A DNA stretch of 64,000 nucleotides. Source: Rhodococcus sp. 06-462-5 (GTDB lineage Bacteria > Actinomycetota > Actinomycetes > Mycobacteriales > Mycobacteriaceae). Below are positions 17,567 to 26,129 of the stretch, in pieces. The position numbers and the translations under genes are program-made. Under the pieces are notes generated by a model, which saw only the letters and a program-made list of their open reading frames with translations, was not told the DNA's origin and searched no databases. Numbering within the stretch: position 1 is the first letter of the stretch; every line of letters begins with the position of its first letter. The DNA is taken from the NCBI RefSeq assembly GCF_002258315.1, contig NZ_NOYD01000053.1, positions 1-64,000 of the forward strand, written 5' to 3'.

Positions 17567-19429
17567 GTGGCAAGGTCCCATCGACTTCAGGTCGTCTTTC
17601 CCGAAGTTCTGCGTACGGCCACGGTGATGGAGACATGTGAAGTGACGCCGGGGATGCGCAGGATCGTGTTGGGTGGACCGCAGCTGCGGGAGTTCTCCCG
17701 CGACGGTCACCGGTTTCCGGCACTGCGCAGCGAAGGATTCGACGATTTCGTGCGGCTGTTCTTCCCGGCGGAGAGCAACGGCACGGTGGTACTTCCGACT
17801 CAGCACGAGCGCACCGTCGAGTGGCCTCGTGACCCGCGTCCGGTGACACGCAATTACACCGTGCGCAGATTCGATCCCGAGAGGGCGCAGGTGACCCTCG
17901 ACTTCGTCACCCACGACACCGGGATCGCGTCGACGTGGGGGCGGCGCTGCCGCGTCGGCGATTCGATCCCGCTGCTGGGACCGGTGCGTTCGGGCCGCGC
18001 CCCGGCCGATGTGGACTGGGTGCTGCTCGTCGGCGACGAGACCGCGCTGCCCGCCGTTGCTCGCTATCTCGACGAGGCCACAGGGGACGAGCGAATCCGG
18101 GTGTTCGTCGAGGTGACCGACGCACAGCGAGAACTACCGCTGCCGACTGCCGCCCACGCCGAGATCACCTGGGTCCACCGCGACGGTGCAGTGGCAGGTA
18201 CCGGAGATCTGCTCGAAACGGCCGTGCGTGGTGCGTCTTGGTGGGAAGGAACCGTGTTCGCTTGGGTAGCAGGCGAATCCACGGCCATCAAGGGCATCAG
18301 GCGATACCTGCGTGAGGATCGCGCGTTGCCGCCGGAAATGGTCGAGGTCACCGGTTACTGGCGTCGAGCAGAGGTTCTGACCCGAGCCGACGACCCGGAG
18401 GTTCCCGATCTGAGTGCCGGTGAGTCCGAGCCGTTCGACAGGCTCGCCGAACGCGCGGAAATATTGTCGCCCTTCGCTTTTCGGGCCGCAAACACATTGC
18501 GCATACCGTTGCACGTCTCGCGAGGAGCGAGTTCCGTGAAATTGCTTGCGGACGCCACCGAGACCGACGTCCGCGCCCTCGCGAAATTCGTACGCTACCT
18601 ACGTGCGGTCGACGTGCTCGCCGAGGACTCCGATGGTCGTCTGATTCTCGGGGATATCGGTGAGGCAATGCTCGGTGACGATTGGATCTCGCACTGGCTC
18701 GACCTGGACGGCATCGAGGCACGGGTCGAATTGTCGATCACCGGTCTCGTGGACAGCCTGCGTACCGGTGCCGCCAGTGCCAGCCTGCTGACCGGCAACA
18801 CATTGGCGGAGGACCTGGCCGCCTCCCCGCGGCTCACCGAATTGCATCACGATCACATCGCGGACGAGGCGGCGTTCCTGGGTCCTGCTCTGGTACAGGA
18901 CTATTCGCTGGACGGCGTTTCGACCGTGCTGGTGACGGGCGCGGCGTCCGGGGTGGTGCTCGGTTCCGTTCTCACGCGCTACGACGGTCTGTCAGCGGGT
19001 GTGCTCGGGTTGCCCAGTGAGCTCGAATCGATACGAAAAGACCTCGAGAAATGGCCCGAATTCCACAAGCGAGTGGAGAATTACCCGCAGAGTGTCCTGA
19101 CCGAACCGCGCACGGGCGGATTCGATGCGTATCTGCTGCTCGAGATCACCGGGCACTATCGTGACGACGACCTCGTGCTGTTGTTGCGCAATGCGGCAAC
19201 GGGATTGGCCGACAACGGAAAACTTGTCGTGGTCGAGCGGCTGTCGGACGACGATTCGTACAACGAGGATCAGGCCGAACTCGATCTGTTGATGCTGTGC
19301 ATGCATGGCAGCGGTGTCCGAACGAAGGCCGAGTTCGCCTCCGTGGCAGCCGATGCCGGCCTCGCGGTCACAGCGTCGACACTGGTCGGCTGGGGTATGT
19401 CGGTGCTCGATCTGCACCGCGATACCTGA
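17567..19429 (+). CDS. Siderophore-interacting protein (flavin ferric-siderophore reductase) fused to an O-methyltransferase-like domain
   Basis: 620 residues. I choose the GTG at 17567 because AGGAG ends 10 bases before it; a GTG at 17558 is only one base from that ribosome site. Residues 1 to about 265 are a siderophore-interacting protein: an FAD-binding barrel with the RNYTVRR motif near residue 94, the NADPH-domain strand VDWVLLVGDETALPA, and the terminal VTGYWRR. Such proteins reduce ferric siderophores in the cytoplasm to release iron. Residues about 280-620 resemble the plant-type O-methyltransferase family, with an N-terminal helical dimerization segment and a Rossmann domain containing a DAYLLLEITGHYRDDD-like block and a VVERL strand. 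The SAM-binding loop reads VTGAASGVVLG instead of the usual glycine-rich DxGxGxG, so methyl transfer is doubtful. The fusion is unusual; no frameshift is seen at the junction. Confidence 0.88.
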   Translation: MARSHRLQVVFPEVLRTATVMETCEVTPGMRRIVLGGPQLREFSRDGHRFPALRSEGFDDFVRLFFPAESNGTVVLPTQHERTVEWPRDPRPVTRNYTVRRFDPERAQVTLDFVTHDTGIASTWGRRCRVGDSIPLLGPVRSGRAPADVDWVLLVGDETALPAVARYLDEATGDERIRVFVEVTDAQRELPLPTAAHAEITWVHRDGAVAGTGDLLETAVRGASWWEGTVFAWVAGESTAIKGIRRYLREDRALPPEMVEVTGYWRRAEVLTRADDPEVPDLSAGESEPFDRLAERAEILSPFAFRAANTLRIPLHVSRGASSVKLLADATETDVRALAKFVRYLRAVDVLAEDSDGRLILGDIGEAMLGDDWISHWLDLDGIEARVELSITGLVDSLRTGAASASLLTGNTLAEDLAASPRLTELHHDHIADEAAFLGPALVQDYSLDGVSTVLVTGAASGVVLGSVLTRYDGLSAGVLGLPSELESIRKDLEKWPEFHKRVENYPQSVLTEPRTGGFDAYLLLEITGHYRDDDLVLLLRNAATGLADNGKLVVVERLSDDDSYNEDQAELDLLMLCMHGSGVRTKAEFASVAADAGLAVTASTLVGWGMSVLDLHRDT

Positions 19430-19460
19430 CGCCGCCGAAGCCGTTGTGATAGTGCACTAG

Positions 19461-19479
19461 TTAGGTTAGCGTAGCCTAC
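19461..19479. promoter_or_regulatory. Strong candidate IdeR/DtxR iron box upstream of the ornithine monooxygenase
   Basis: TTAGGTTAGCGTAGCCTAC matches the 19-base consensus at about 16 positions, the best box in the window. It lies 32 bases past the previous stop and 86 bases before the monooxygenase start. It implies that the monooxygenase and the uptake genes behind it form a separate iron-repressed unit. Confidence 0.82.
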
Positions 19480-19565
19480 TGAAGGCGTGCGCGGATGCTC
19501 AGGCACTGTCGTTGCGCGCAGAAACGCGGTCATGGACCCCATTCACTGTCAGGAGCGATTGCACG

Positions 19566-20870
19566 ATGACTGTCGACGACAACTCGCGAGAATACGACCT
19601 CACCGAAGACTGCGAGTACGACATCGTCGGTGTCGGATTCGGGCCCTCCAATCTGGGACTGGCCATCGCGATCGAGGAGCACAACCGAACCTGCGCTCCC
19701 ACCGAACGGTTGACGGCCTGCTTCGTCGAGTCCAAGGGCGAGTTCGCCTGGCACCCCGGCATGTTGTTGCCGGGAACGTCGATGCAGATCTCGTTCCTCA
19801 AGGACCTCGCGACCCAGCGCAATGCCAGCAGTGAGTACACCTTTCTGGCCTACCTGTCGGAGCAGGGTCGGCTCAATCACTTCATCAACCTGCAGACGTT
19901 CTTCCCGAGCAGGCTCGAATTCCACGACTACCTGGCGTGGGCCGCCGAAAAGGTCGACGCGACGGTGCACTACGGCACCCGGGCGGTGGACGTCGTCCAC
20001 ACCGGTGACGGCTACGGCGTCCGCACCGAGGGCCGACGAGCCGGGACCGTGCGGGGGCGCAACATCGTGCTCGCCGGAGGACTCACCGCCACCCTGCCCG
20101 ACGGGGTCACGGCGTCGGCGCGACAGTTCCACAACCACGACCTCCTCGGTCATCTCGACCGGTTGCCGTCGCGGACGCATCGCACGTTCGTCGTCGTCGG
20201 TGCCGGGCAGAGCGCCGCCGAAGTGGTGGACTACCTGCACTCGACGTACAGCGATGCGTCGGTGCACGCGGTGCTGCGCAAGTACGGGTACAGCCCGGCC
20301 GACGACAGCCCCTATGCCAATCGCATCTTCGATCCGACGGCCGTCGACGACTTCTATTCGTCGTCGCACACGTTGCGCGATCAGTTGCTGCACTACCACC
20401 GCGGCACCAACTACTCCGCCGTCGACCTGCCGCTGATCGAGGAGTTGTACGCGCGTGAGTACGCCGAACGGGTGAGCGGGCAGCGCAGGTTGTTCGTGCA
20501 CGGCGCATCTCGACTGGTCGACGCGGTCGAGGAGCCGACGGGTGTGCTGGCCTCCGTCGAGCACGGCCCGACGGGTCTGGCCGAGGACATACTGTGCGAC
20601 GCTGTCGTCTATGCCACCGGCTTCACGTCCCTCGATCTTCCCGAGATCCTCGGTCCGCTGTTCGACGCCGTCGAATACGATTCTCGCGGTCCTCGCGTGA
20701 CGCGCGACTACAGACTCGTGACGCGCGAACCGAGTGCGGGTTCGATCTACCTGCAGGGCGGCACCGAGCACACGCACGGTCTGACGTCGTCGTTGCTGTC
20801 GAACATCGCTGTTCGCAGCGGTGAGATCGTGAAGTCCGCCGTGAGCGCGAGGGTGCGATCGGTGGTGTGA
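19566..20870 (+). CDS. L-ornithine N5-monooxygenase (FAD/NADPH-dependent N-hydroxylase)
   Basis: 434 residues. The ATG at 19566 has AGGAG ten bases upstream; a longer frame adds 18 residues without support. The FAD-binding site is DIVGVGFGPSNLGLA at residues about 18-32 (GxGxxN type typical of N-hydroxylating enzymes), the NADPH site is VVVGAGQSAAEV, and the late VYATGFTSLD motif is present. Family members (PvdA, SidA, CchB, rhodochelin Rmo) hydroxylate the side-chain nitrogen of ornithine; lysine-specific IucD homologues are similar, so substrate choice is inferred from the hydroxyornithine-type adenylation pockets and the neighbouring formyltransferase. It supplies N5-hydroxyornithine for formylation and loading. 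Its stop overlaps the start of the first permease gene (GTGA). Confidence 0.92.
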   Translation: MTVDDNSREYDLTEDCEYDIVGVGFGPSNLGLAIAIEEHNRTCAPTERLTACFVESKGEFAWHPGMLLPGTSMQISFLKDLATQRNASSEYTFLAYLSEQGRLNHFINLQTFFPSRLEFHDYLAWAAEKVDATVHYGTRAVDVVHTGDGYGVRTEGRRAGTVRGRNIVLAGGLTATLPDGVTASARQFHNHDLLGHLDRLPSRTHRTFVVVGAGQSAAEVVDYLHSTYSDASVHAVLRKYGYSPADDSPYANRIFDPTAVDDFYSSSHTLRDQLLHYHRGTNYSAVDLPLIEELYAREYAERVSGQRRLFVHGASRLVDAVEEPTGVLASVEHGPTGLAEDILCDAVVYATGFTSLDLPEILGPLFDAVEYDSRGPRVTRDYRLVTREPSAGSIYLQGGTEHTHGLTSSLLSNIAVRSGEIVKSAVSARVRSVV

Positions 20871-21940
20871 ATCGGGTGAGCACGAGAGCGAGCGACGAGC
20901 CGGAACAGCGAGACGTTCCGGCACTCGTCGGTGGTCTCGCTCGCACCGATGCGCGTCGGTCCGCGGGGTTGTTCGTCGTCCTCGGTGTTCTGGCAGCGCT
21001 GTGCCTGGTGAGCATTTCGGTGGGCACCGAGTACATCCCGATCGGTGACGTGTGGCACGGGCTGTTCTTCGCCGACGGATCCACCGAATCCGTGATCGTC
21101 CGCGAACTACGCCTTCCGCGTACCGTTCTGGGTTTGCTCGTCGGAATCGCCCTCGGGGTTGCCGGTGCGCTGATTCAGGCGATGACGCGAAATCCGCTGG
21201 CCGACCCGGGAATTCTCGGCGTCAACGCCGGGGCGGCGTTCTTCGTCGCGATCGCCGTCGGCGTGTTCGGTTTCACCGGAATCGGCTCGTACATCTGGTT
21301 CGCGTTCGCCGGGGCGGTGTTCGCAACGATCGTGGTGTACGCGCTGGGGTCACTGGGGCGCGCCGGAGCCACTCCGATTCGCTTGACGCTCTCCGGAATT
21401 GCGCTCGGTGCGGTACTGGGCGGCGTCACCTCGGGCATGCTGCTGCTCGATCCGGATGCCTTCGACAGGATGAGGTTCTGGGGCGCGGGGTCGTTGGCCG
21501 GTCGAGGCCTGGACATCGCGTCCGAGGTTGCCCCGTTCATCGCGCTCGGAGTCTTTCTGGCGGCCCTGATCGCTCGTCCCCTCAATGCGATATCGCTCGG
21601 CGACGATCTGGCCCGGTCACTGGGAGCGAACGTGGTTCGGACGCGAATCGTCGGCGTCGTCGCAGTGACTCTGCTCGCCGGCGCGGCGACGGCGGCGGCC
21701 GGGCCCATCGGATTCGTCGGACTGATGATTCCGCACATGGTGCGCTGGTTCGTCGGACCGGACCAGCGTTGGATTCTGATCTACACGGTGTTCGCGGCAC
21801 CGGGCTTGCTGCTGCTCTCGGACGTGGTCGGCCGCATCGTGATCAGGCCGGGGGAGCTGCAGGTCGGTATCGTCACCGCGTTCGTCGGCGCACCGGTGCT
21901 GATCGTGCTCGTTCGCCGAAAGAAGGCGAGCGGACTGTGA
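20867..21940 (+). CDS. Ferric-siderophore ABC transporter permease (FecCD family), first subunit
   Basis: 357 residues, GTG start overlapping the monooxygenase stop by 4 bases. After a roughly 30-residue polar N-terminus there are nine or ten hydrophobic segments. The FecCD hallmarks are present: REIRLPR-like 'RELRLPRTVLGLLVG', 'GALIQAMTRNPLADPGILGVNAGA', and the late GPIGFVGLMIPHMVRWFVGPD cytoplasmic loop that docks on the ATPase. It pairs with the next gene product to form the membrane channel for the ferric siderophore, with the ATPase encoded at 23001 and the lipoprotein at 16425. Confidence 0.93.
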   Translation: MNRVSTRASDEPEQRDVPALVGGLARTDARRSAGLFVVLGVLAALCLVSISVGTEYIPIGDVWHGLFFADGSTESVIVRELRLPRTVLGLLVGIALGVAGALIQAMTRNPLADPGILGVNAGAAFFVAIAVGVFGFTGIGSYIWFAFAGAVFATIVVYALGSLGRAGATPIRLTLSGIALGAVLGGVTSGMLLLDPDAFDRMRFWGAGSLAGRGLDIASEVAPFIALGVFLAALIARPLNAISLGDDLARSLGANVVRTRIVGVVAVTLLAGAATAAAGPIGFVGLMIPHMVRWFVGPDQRWILIYTVFAAPGLLLLSDVVGRIVIRPGELQVGIVTAFVGAPVLIVLVRRKKASGL

Positions 21941-23004
21941 TGGGTGAGCAACGCGGCGGGAACATCGACTTCGGCCGAAAGTTGTGGGTCGTGCGAGTGC
22001 GGGATCGAGTGGACGGCCGCATCGGCATCCGAACGGTGGGCGTCTGCGCGGCCCTGCTTGCCGTGACGGCGGTGGTCTCCATCGTCGCCGTCGGGACCGG
22101 CGACCTCTACATTCCGCCGAACGAGGTGCTCGCCGCAGTGTTCGGCGATGCGCCACGCCTGACCGAGATCGTGGTGATTGAGTGGCGGTTTCCCCGAGTG
22201 GCACTGGCCTTCCTGTTCGGTGCCGCCCTCGGTGTATCGGGGGCGGTCTTTCAATCCTTGACGCGAAATCCGTTGGGCAGCCCGGACATCATCGGATTCG
22301 GCACCGGTGCGTACACCGGCGCGCTCGTCGTCATCCTCATTCTCGGTGGCGGCTACTACCGGACCGGAGCGGGCGCGCTCGTCGGCGGACTCGCGACGGC
22401 TGCTGTGGTCTACCTGCTCGCGTACCGGCGCGGGGTGCAGGGCTTTCGGTTGATCATCGTCGGGATCGCCGTCAGCGCCGTTCTGGCCTCCGTCAACACC
22501 TGGCTCGTGATCAGAGCCGACCTGGACGACGCGATCGCGGCCGCCGTGTGGGGTGCGGGCACCCTCAACGGCCTGGGGTGGTCGCAGGTGGGGCCCGTGC
22601 TGGCCGTGTCGGTCGTCATCGCGTCGTGTCTGGCGGTGCTCTCGCGTCGGTTGCCGATGTTGGAGATGGGCGACGATGCGGCGAGGGCGCTCGGTGTGCG
22701 CGCCGAGCCGACCCGTCTGATGCTGGTGTTCCTGGGCGTTGCGCTGATCGCGATGGTTACTGCGGCCGCGGGTCCCATCTCGTTCATCGCGCTCGCGGCG
22801 CCGCAGTTGGCGCGCCGCCTCACCGGCACCTCGTCAGTGGCGATGGTGCCTGCCGCGTGCATGGGAGCGCTGCTGCTGGTCGTGAGCGACGTTGTTGCGC
22901 AGCGCGTCTTCGCTCCCACTCAGCTGCCGGTGGGTGTGGTGACCGTATCGGTCGGCGGCGCATACTTCGTGTGGTTGTTGGCCCGGGAAGGCAGGAAGCA
23001 GTGA
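21940..23004 (+). CDS. Ferric-siderophore ABC transporter permease (FecCD family), second subunit
   Basis: 354 residues. The ATG at 21940 shares its A with the upstream TGA (TGATG), which fits translational coupling; the open frame itself extends back into the previous gene without meaning. The family blocks are clear: EWRFPRVALAFLFGAALG, GAVFQSLTRNPLGSPDIIGFGTGA and the ATPase-docking AAGPISFIALAAPQLARRL. About nine hydrophobic segments are visible. Having two different FecCD genes in tandem is the normal layout for actinobacterial importers, which use a heterodimeric channel. Confidence 0.93.
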   Translation: MGEQRGGNIDFGRKLWVVRVRDRVDGRIGIRTVGVCAALLAVTAVVSIVAVGTGDLYIPPNEVLAAVFGDAPRLTEIVVIEWRFPRVALAFLFGAALGVSGAVFQSLTRNPLGSPDIIGFGTGAYTGALVVILILGGGYYRTGAGALVGGLATAAVVYLLAYRRGVQGFRLIIVGIAVSAVLASVNTWLVIRADLDDAIAAAVWGAGTLNGLGWSQVGPVLAVSVVIASCLAVLSRRLPMLEMGDDAARALGVRAEPTRLMLVFLGVALIAMVTAAAGPISFIALAAPQLARRLTGTSSVAMVPAACMGALLLVVSDVVAQRVFAPTQLPVGVVTVSVGGAYFVWLLAREGRKQ

Positions 23005-23807
23005 CGAAGCCTCGGTTGCACACCGACGAGATCACGGTCGGATACGACAGCAGCGTCATCAGCGAGAACCTGACCGTCGAGATTCCCGACGGCAAATTCA
23101 CCGTCATTGTCGGACCGAATGCCTGCGGCAAATCGACTCTGCTGCGGGCGCTCTCGCGACTGCTGAAGCCCTCGCACGGAACCGTTCTGCTGGACGGGAA
23201 GGCGATCTCGTCGTATCCCGCGAAAGAAGTTGCCCGACGCCTCGGCCTGCTTCCACAGACCTCCATCGCACCCGACGGTATCTCGGTGGCCGATCTCGTT
23301 GCGCGGGGCCGTTATCCGCATCAGAAGCTGATTCGGCAGTGGTCGACGACGGACGAAGCCGCGGTGATCGAGGCCATGAACGCAACGGCAGTGACCTCGC
23401 TGTCGGCTCGTCCGGTGGACGAACTGTCCGGCGGACAGCAGCAACGCGTCTGGGTGGCAATGGTTCTGGCGCAGCAGACGCCGCTGCTGCTGTTGGACGA
23501 GCCGACCACTTTTCTCGACATCGCGCACCAGATCGAACTGCTCGACCTGTTGGCCACTCTGAATCGCGAGAACGGTCGCACTCTCGTCGCTGTGCTGCAC
23601 GACCTCAATCACGCCTGCCGGTACGCCGATCACATCATCGCGATGAAGGACGGCGCCGTGGTCACCGAGGGCCCGCCTGCCGACGTCGTCACTGCCGAGC
23701 TGGTCGAGACTGTCTTCGGGCTGCCGTGCCGCATCATCGACGATCCGGAATCGCACACTCCGTTGGTGATCCCCAAGGTGGTCGGTCGCAGGCTAGGCAA
23801 GGCTTAG
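23001..23807 (+). CDS. Ferric-siderophore ABC transporter ATP-binding protein (FecE/FepC family)
   Basis: 268 residues, GTG start overlapping the permease stop by 4 bases. All ATPase motifs are intact: Walker A GPNACGKST at about residues 37-45, the Q-loop in LLPQTS, signature ELSGGQQQR, Walker B LLLLDEPTTFLDI and the switch His in VLHDLNHA. The family-specific segment ISVADLVARGRYPHQ follows the Q-loop as in other siderophore ATPases. It powers the two FecCD permeases. A candidate iron box for the next gene overlaps its last codons. Confidence 0.94.
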   Translation: MTKPRLHTDEITVGYDSSVISENLTVEIPDGKFTVIVGPNACGKSTLLRALSRLLKPSHGTVLLDGKAISSYPAKEVARRLGLLPQTSIAPDGISVADLVARGRYPHQKLIRQWSTTDEAAVIEAMNATAVTSLSARPVDELSGGQQQRVWVAMVLAQQTPLLLLDEPTTFLDIAHQIELLDLLATLNRENGRTLVAVLHDLNHACRYADHIIAMKDGAVVTEGPPADVVTAELVETVFGLPCRIIDDPESHTPLVIPKVVGRRLGKA

Positions 23808-23811
23808 TTTA
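23793..23811. promoter_or_regulatory. Weak candidate iron box overlapping the end of the ATPase gene
   Basis: CTAGGCAAGGCTTAGTTTA matches the 19-base DtxR-type consensus at about 12 positions, mostly in the left half. It spans the ATPase stop codon and ends 68 bases before the second siderophore-interacting protein. It may let that gene be transcribed separately, but it is weaker than the other boxes. Confidence 0.45.
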
Positions 23812-23879
23812 GAGTTGAGAGAGAACGGCCCTGGGGGTTTCTCGCAGGAGTTACGTCGAGATATGTATCGAGGACGAAG

Positions 23880-24773
23880 ATGAGTGAACAACCGCGTGGC
23901 TTCTACTACGCCGATGTCGTTGCGGTGGAACGACTCACGGTGCACATGGTGCGTGTGACGTTCGGCGGTGAGCACGTCGCCGGCTACCGCACGCTCGGGG
24001 TGCCCGACGAATGCGTCGGAGTCTATTTTCCCAGGGCAGGCGAAGTGATTCCGCCGCCGATGACCGAGGTCGACGGGTTCTGGTGGTTCCACGGTCTCGA
24101 CGATGCTCCCGAAGGCCGCAACTACACCGTCCGTCGTCTCGATCCGGAGCGCGGTGAGCTGACCATCGACTTCTTCGCACACGAGGGCGGCGTCGCGTCC
24201 ACCTGGGCCCAACAGGCCGTCCCGGGGCAGACGGTGCTGTTCACCCGCCCGCGATCCTGGTATTCACCGCCCGCCGACGTCGAATGGCTGCTGTTGGTCG
24301 CGGACATGACCGGGTTGCCCGCACTCGGTCGGCTCGTCGAGCAATTGCCCGCCGGGGCCAAGGCTCACGCCATTGTCGAGGTGCTCGAGCGCGGCGACAT
24401 CCAATCCTTCGAGACCCCGGCCGACGTCACGTTCGATTGGCGTATCGGATCCGGAAACGGCGACAGCGCAAGCGTTCTCGACGACGCGGTGTTGGCGTAC
24501 CCACTGCCGGAGGGACGTGGGTACGTGTGGTTCGCAGGCGAGGCGTCGTCCTCGCGTCGGGTGCGCAAGCACTTCCGCAAGGAATTGGGCTACGACATCG
24601 CGTACTTCGACATCATCGGATATTGGCGTGCCGACTCCGAGAAGTGGCTCGAGAAGTACAAGCAGTACCAGGAGGAGGCGCTGGCGGTGTACAACGGCGT
24701 CATCGAATCCGGCCGGTCCGAGCAGGAAGCCAGCGAAGCATTCGATGCGCTGCTGGAACGTGTCGGACTGTAG
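23880..24773 (+). CDS. Siderophore-interacting protein (FAD-dependent ferric-siderophore reductase)
   Basis: 297 residues of the ordinary single-domain type. It has the RNYTVRRLDPERGELTIDF flavin-binding block near residue 80, the pyridine-nucleotide strand VEWLLLVADMTGLPALGRL and the C-terminal FDIIGYWR. Members such as ViuB and FscN release iron from internalized ferric siderophores by reduction. It is the second such protein in the locus; the first, at 17567, carries an extra C-terminal domain. The N-terminal halves share the same motifs, so they may be paralogues with different electron donors or substrates. The last 40 residues form a charged helical tail (EKYKQYQEEALAVY). Confidence 0.92.
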   Translation: MSEQPRGFYYADVVAVERLTVHMVRVTFGGEHVAGYRTLGVPDECVGVYFPRAGEVIPPPMTEVDGFWWFHGLDDAPEGRNYTVRRLDPERGELTIDFFAHEGGVASTWAQQAVPGQTVLFTRPRSWYSPPADVEWLLLVADMTGLPALGRLVEQLPAGAKAHAIVEVLERGDIQSFETPADVTFDWRIGSGNGDSASVLDDAVLAYPLPEGRGYVWFAGEASSSRRVRKHFRKELGYDIAYFDIIGYWRADSEKWLEKYKQYQEEALAVYNGVIESGRSEQEASEAFDALLERVGL

Positions 24774-24802
24774 GTGAGCAGAACTTCGTAGCAGGGGTCG
24801 AA

Positions 24803-26011
24803 TTACCGCTCACGTGGGGCTGCGTCGAACTCGTAATCCGGCAGTTCCAGTGTCGCCGCGTCGGGACCGAGGAACTTGCTTGTCACGGCCTGCACGGGCT
24901 TGGATCCGGCTAGGCGCAGCACGGTACGGAATGCAGCGACTCCCGCCGAGGTCTTCGGATGCGCGACGCGAGGCACACCGGGTGGGAGTTTCTGCGCCTG
25001 ATCGACGAACGGACGCATCCGCGCCTCGAAGGCCTCGAAACCGGCGCGATGATCACTCGCCCGCGCGAGCTCGCCTGCGAGAACGTACGCGCCGGTGACC
25101 GACAACGTGGTTCCCATGCCGCTCAACGGCGTTGCGCACCAGGCGGCATCGCCGAGCATGCCGATTCTGCCGTCGGACCAGCGCGGGGCCTTCACCTTCG
25201 CCAGATAGTCGACGTACAGCTCGGAGTCCGGTCCCAGCGAGTCCAGGATCCGGGGCACTTCCCAACCGACACCGGCGAATGTCGAACGCAGGGCGGCGAT
25301 GACGCGTTCGGTGGACGCGCCCTCGTAGCCGCTGTCGTCGGACACCCAGGATAGGCTGAATCGCGTCGTGCCGAGGTTGTCCGGTCGTAGATTCGCCACG
25401 CGAGATCCGGGGGCGTTGTACCAACGCCACCAGCCGTCGTCGCTCGGTCCCTTCGGCAGTACGCCGTAGGCGGTGTACAGGCCGACAGGTGTGGTCTCGG
25501 CCTCCCCGGCGAACACCAGTTCCCTACTGCTGGAACGTATTCCGTCGGCGAAGAGAACGAGGTCGAACCTTTCCGCTGCGCCCGTTGCGAAGGTGACATC
25601 GACGCCGTCGGCATCCTGAGTCGCCCCGACGACGCGATCGCCGTAGCGATACTCGGTTTGTGGTACGGCGGATTCGACGAGGATCCGCGCGAACTCGCCG
25701 CGCAGAATCTCCAACTCCGCGGTCGGCCCGTCGTGAGATCCGTCGCCGGCCGGGAATGCCGCGATGGTGGCGTCGCCATCGTCGACGAATCGGGTGCCCT
25801 TCTCGGTGGTGCCGTTCGCGAGGAGGGTCGCGTCCAGGCCCATGCGCCGCAGCACCTCGCGGCCGGAGCCGCGAACGTCGATGTTCTGGCCGCCGAGCCG
25901 CAGTTGCGGTGAGCGTTCGAGGACGGTGACCTCGAAGCCGGCGCGGTCCAGCCAGAACGCAACGGTGGGACCGGCGATGCTGGCACCGGTGACGAGTACA
26001 CGAGAAGTCAT
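24803..26011 (-). CDS. FAD-dependent monooxygenase (aromatic-hydroxylase/TetX-like family)
   Basis: 402 residues from the ATG at 26011; a TTG at 26044 would add 11 residues with no better ribosome site. The N-terminal Rossmann motif is VTGASIAGPTVAFWLDRAG, with the Glu that binds the FAD ribose in VLERS. The second FAD motif is GRIGMLGDAAWCATPLSGMGTTL. These define class A flavin monooxygenases, which hydroxylate small aromatic or polyketide-like substrates using NAD(P)H. Its substrate is unknown. It lies convergent to the second siderophore-interacting protein and divergent from the FbpABC genes. Whether it belongs to the siderophore pathway cannot be decided; the iron box at 26058 lies in its promoter region as well. 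Confidence 0.85.
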   Translation of the reverse strand: MTSRVLVTGASIAGPTVAFWLDRAGFEVTVLERSPQLRLGGQNIDVRGSGREVLRRMGLDATLLANGTTEKGTRFVDDGDATIAAFPAGDGSHDGPTAELEILRGEFARILVESAVPQTEYRYGDRVVGATQDADGVDVTFATGAAERFDLVLFADGIRSSSRELVFAGEAETTPVGLYTAYGVLPKGPSDDGWWRWYNAPGSRVANLRPDNLGTTRFSLSWVSDDSGYEGASTERVIAALRSTFAGVGWEVPRILDSLGPDSELYVDYLAKVKAPRWSDGRIGMLGDAAWCATPLSGMGTTLSVTGAYVLAGELARASDHRAGFEAFEARMRPFVDQAQKLPPGVPRVAHPKTSAGVAAFRTVLRLAGSKPVQAVTSKFLGPDAATLELPDYEFDAAPRER

Positions 26012-26057
26012 GGACCGGGAATGCCCGGGCGGCAGGTCGTTCAATCCCGGAGGGAAA

Positions 26058-26076
26058 GTAGCTGAGCCTCACCTTT
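26058..26076. promoter_or_regulatory. Candidate IdeR/DtxR iron box between the flavin monooxygenase and FbpA-type genes
   Basis: GTAGCTGAGCCTCACCTTT matches the 19-base consensus at about 13 positions, with GAGCCT-ACCT in the right half. It is 54 bases before the FbpA-type gene and 47 bases from the divergent monooxygenase start, so it could control either or both. Confidence 0.55.
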
Positions 26077-26129
26077 GTGGTGTACTTTCATCGAATTGTC
26101 TTCAATGTCCCGTTTTCGTCAGGAGAACC

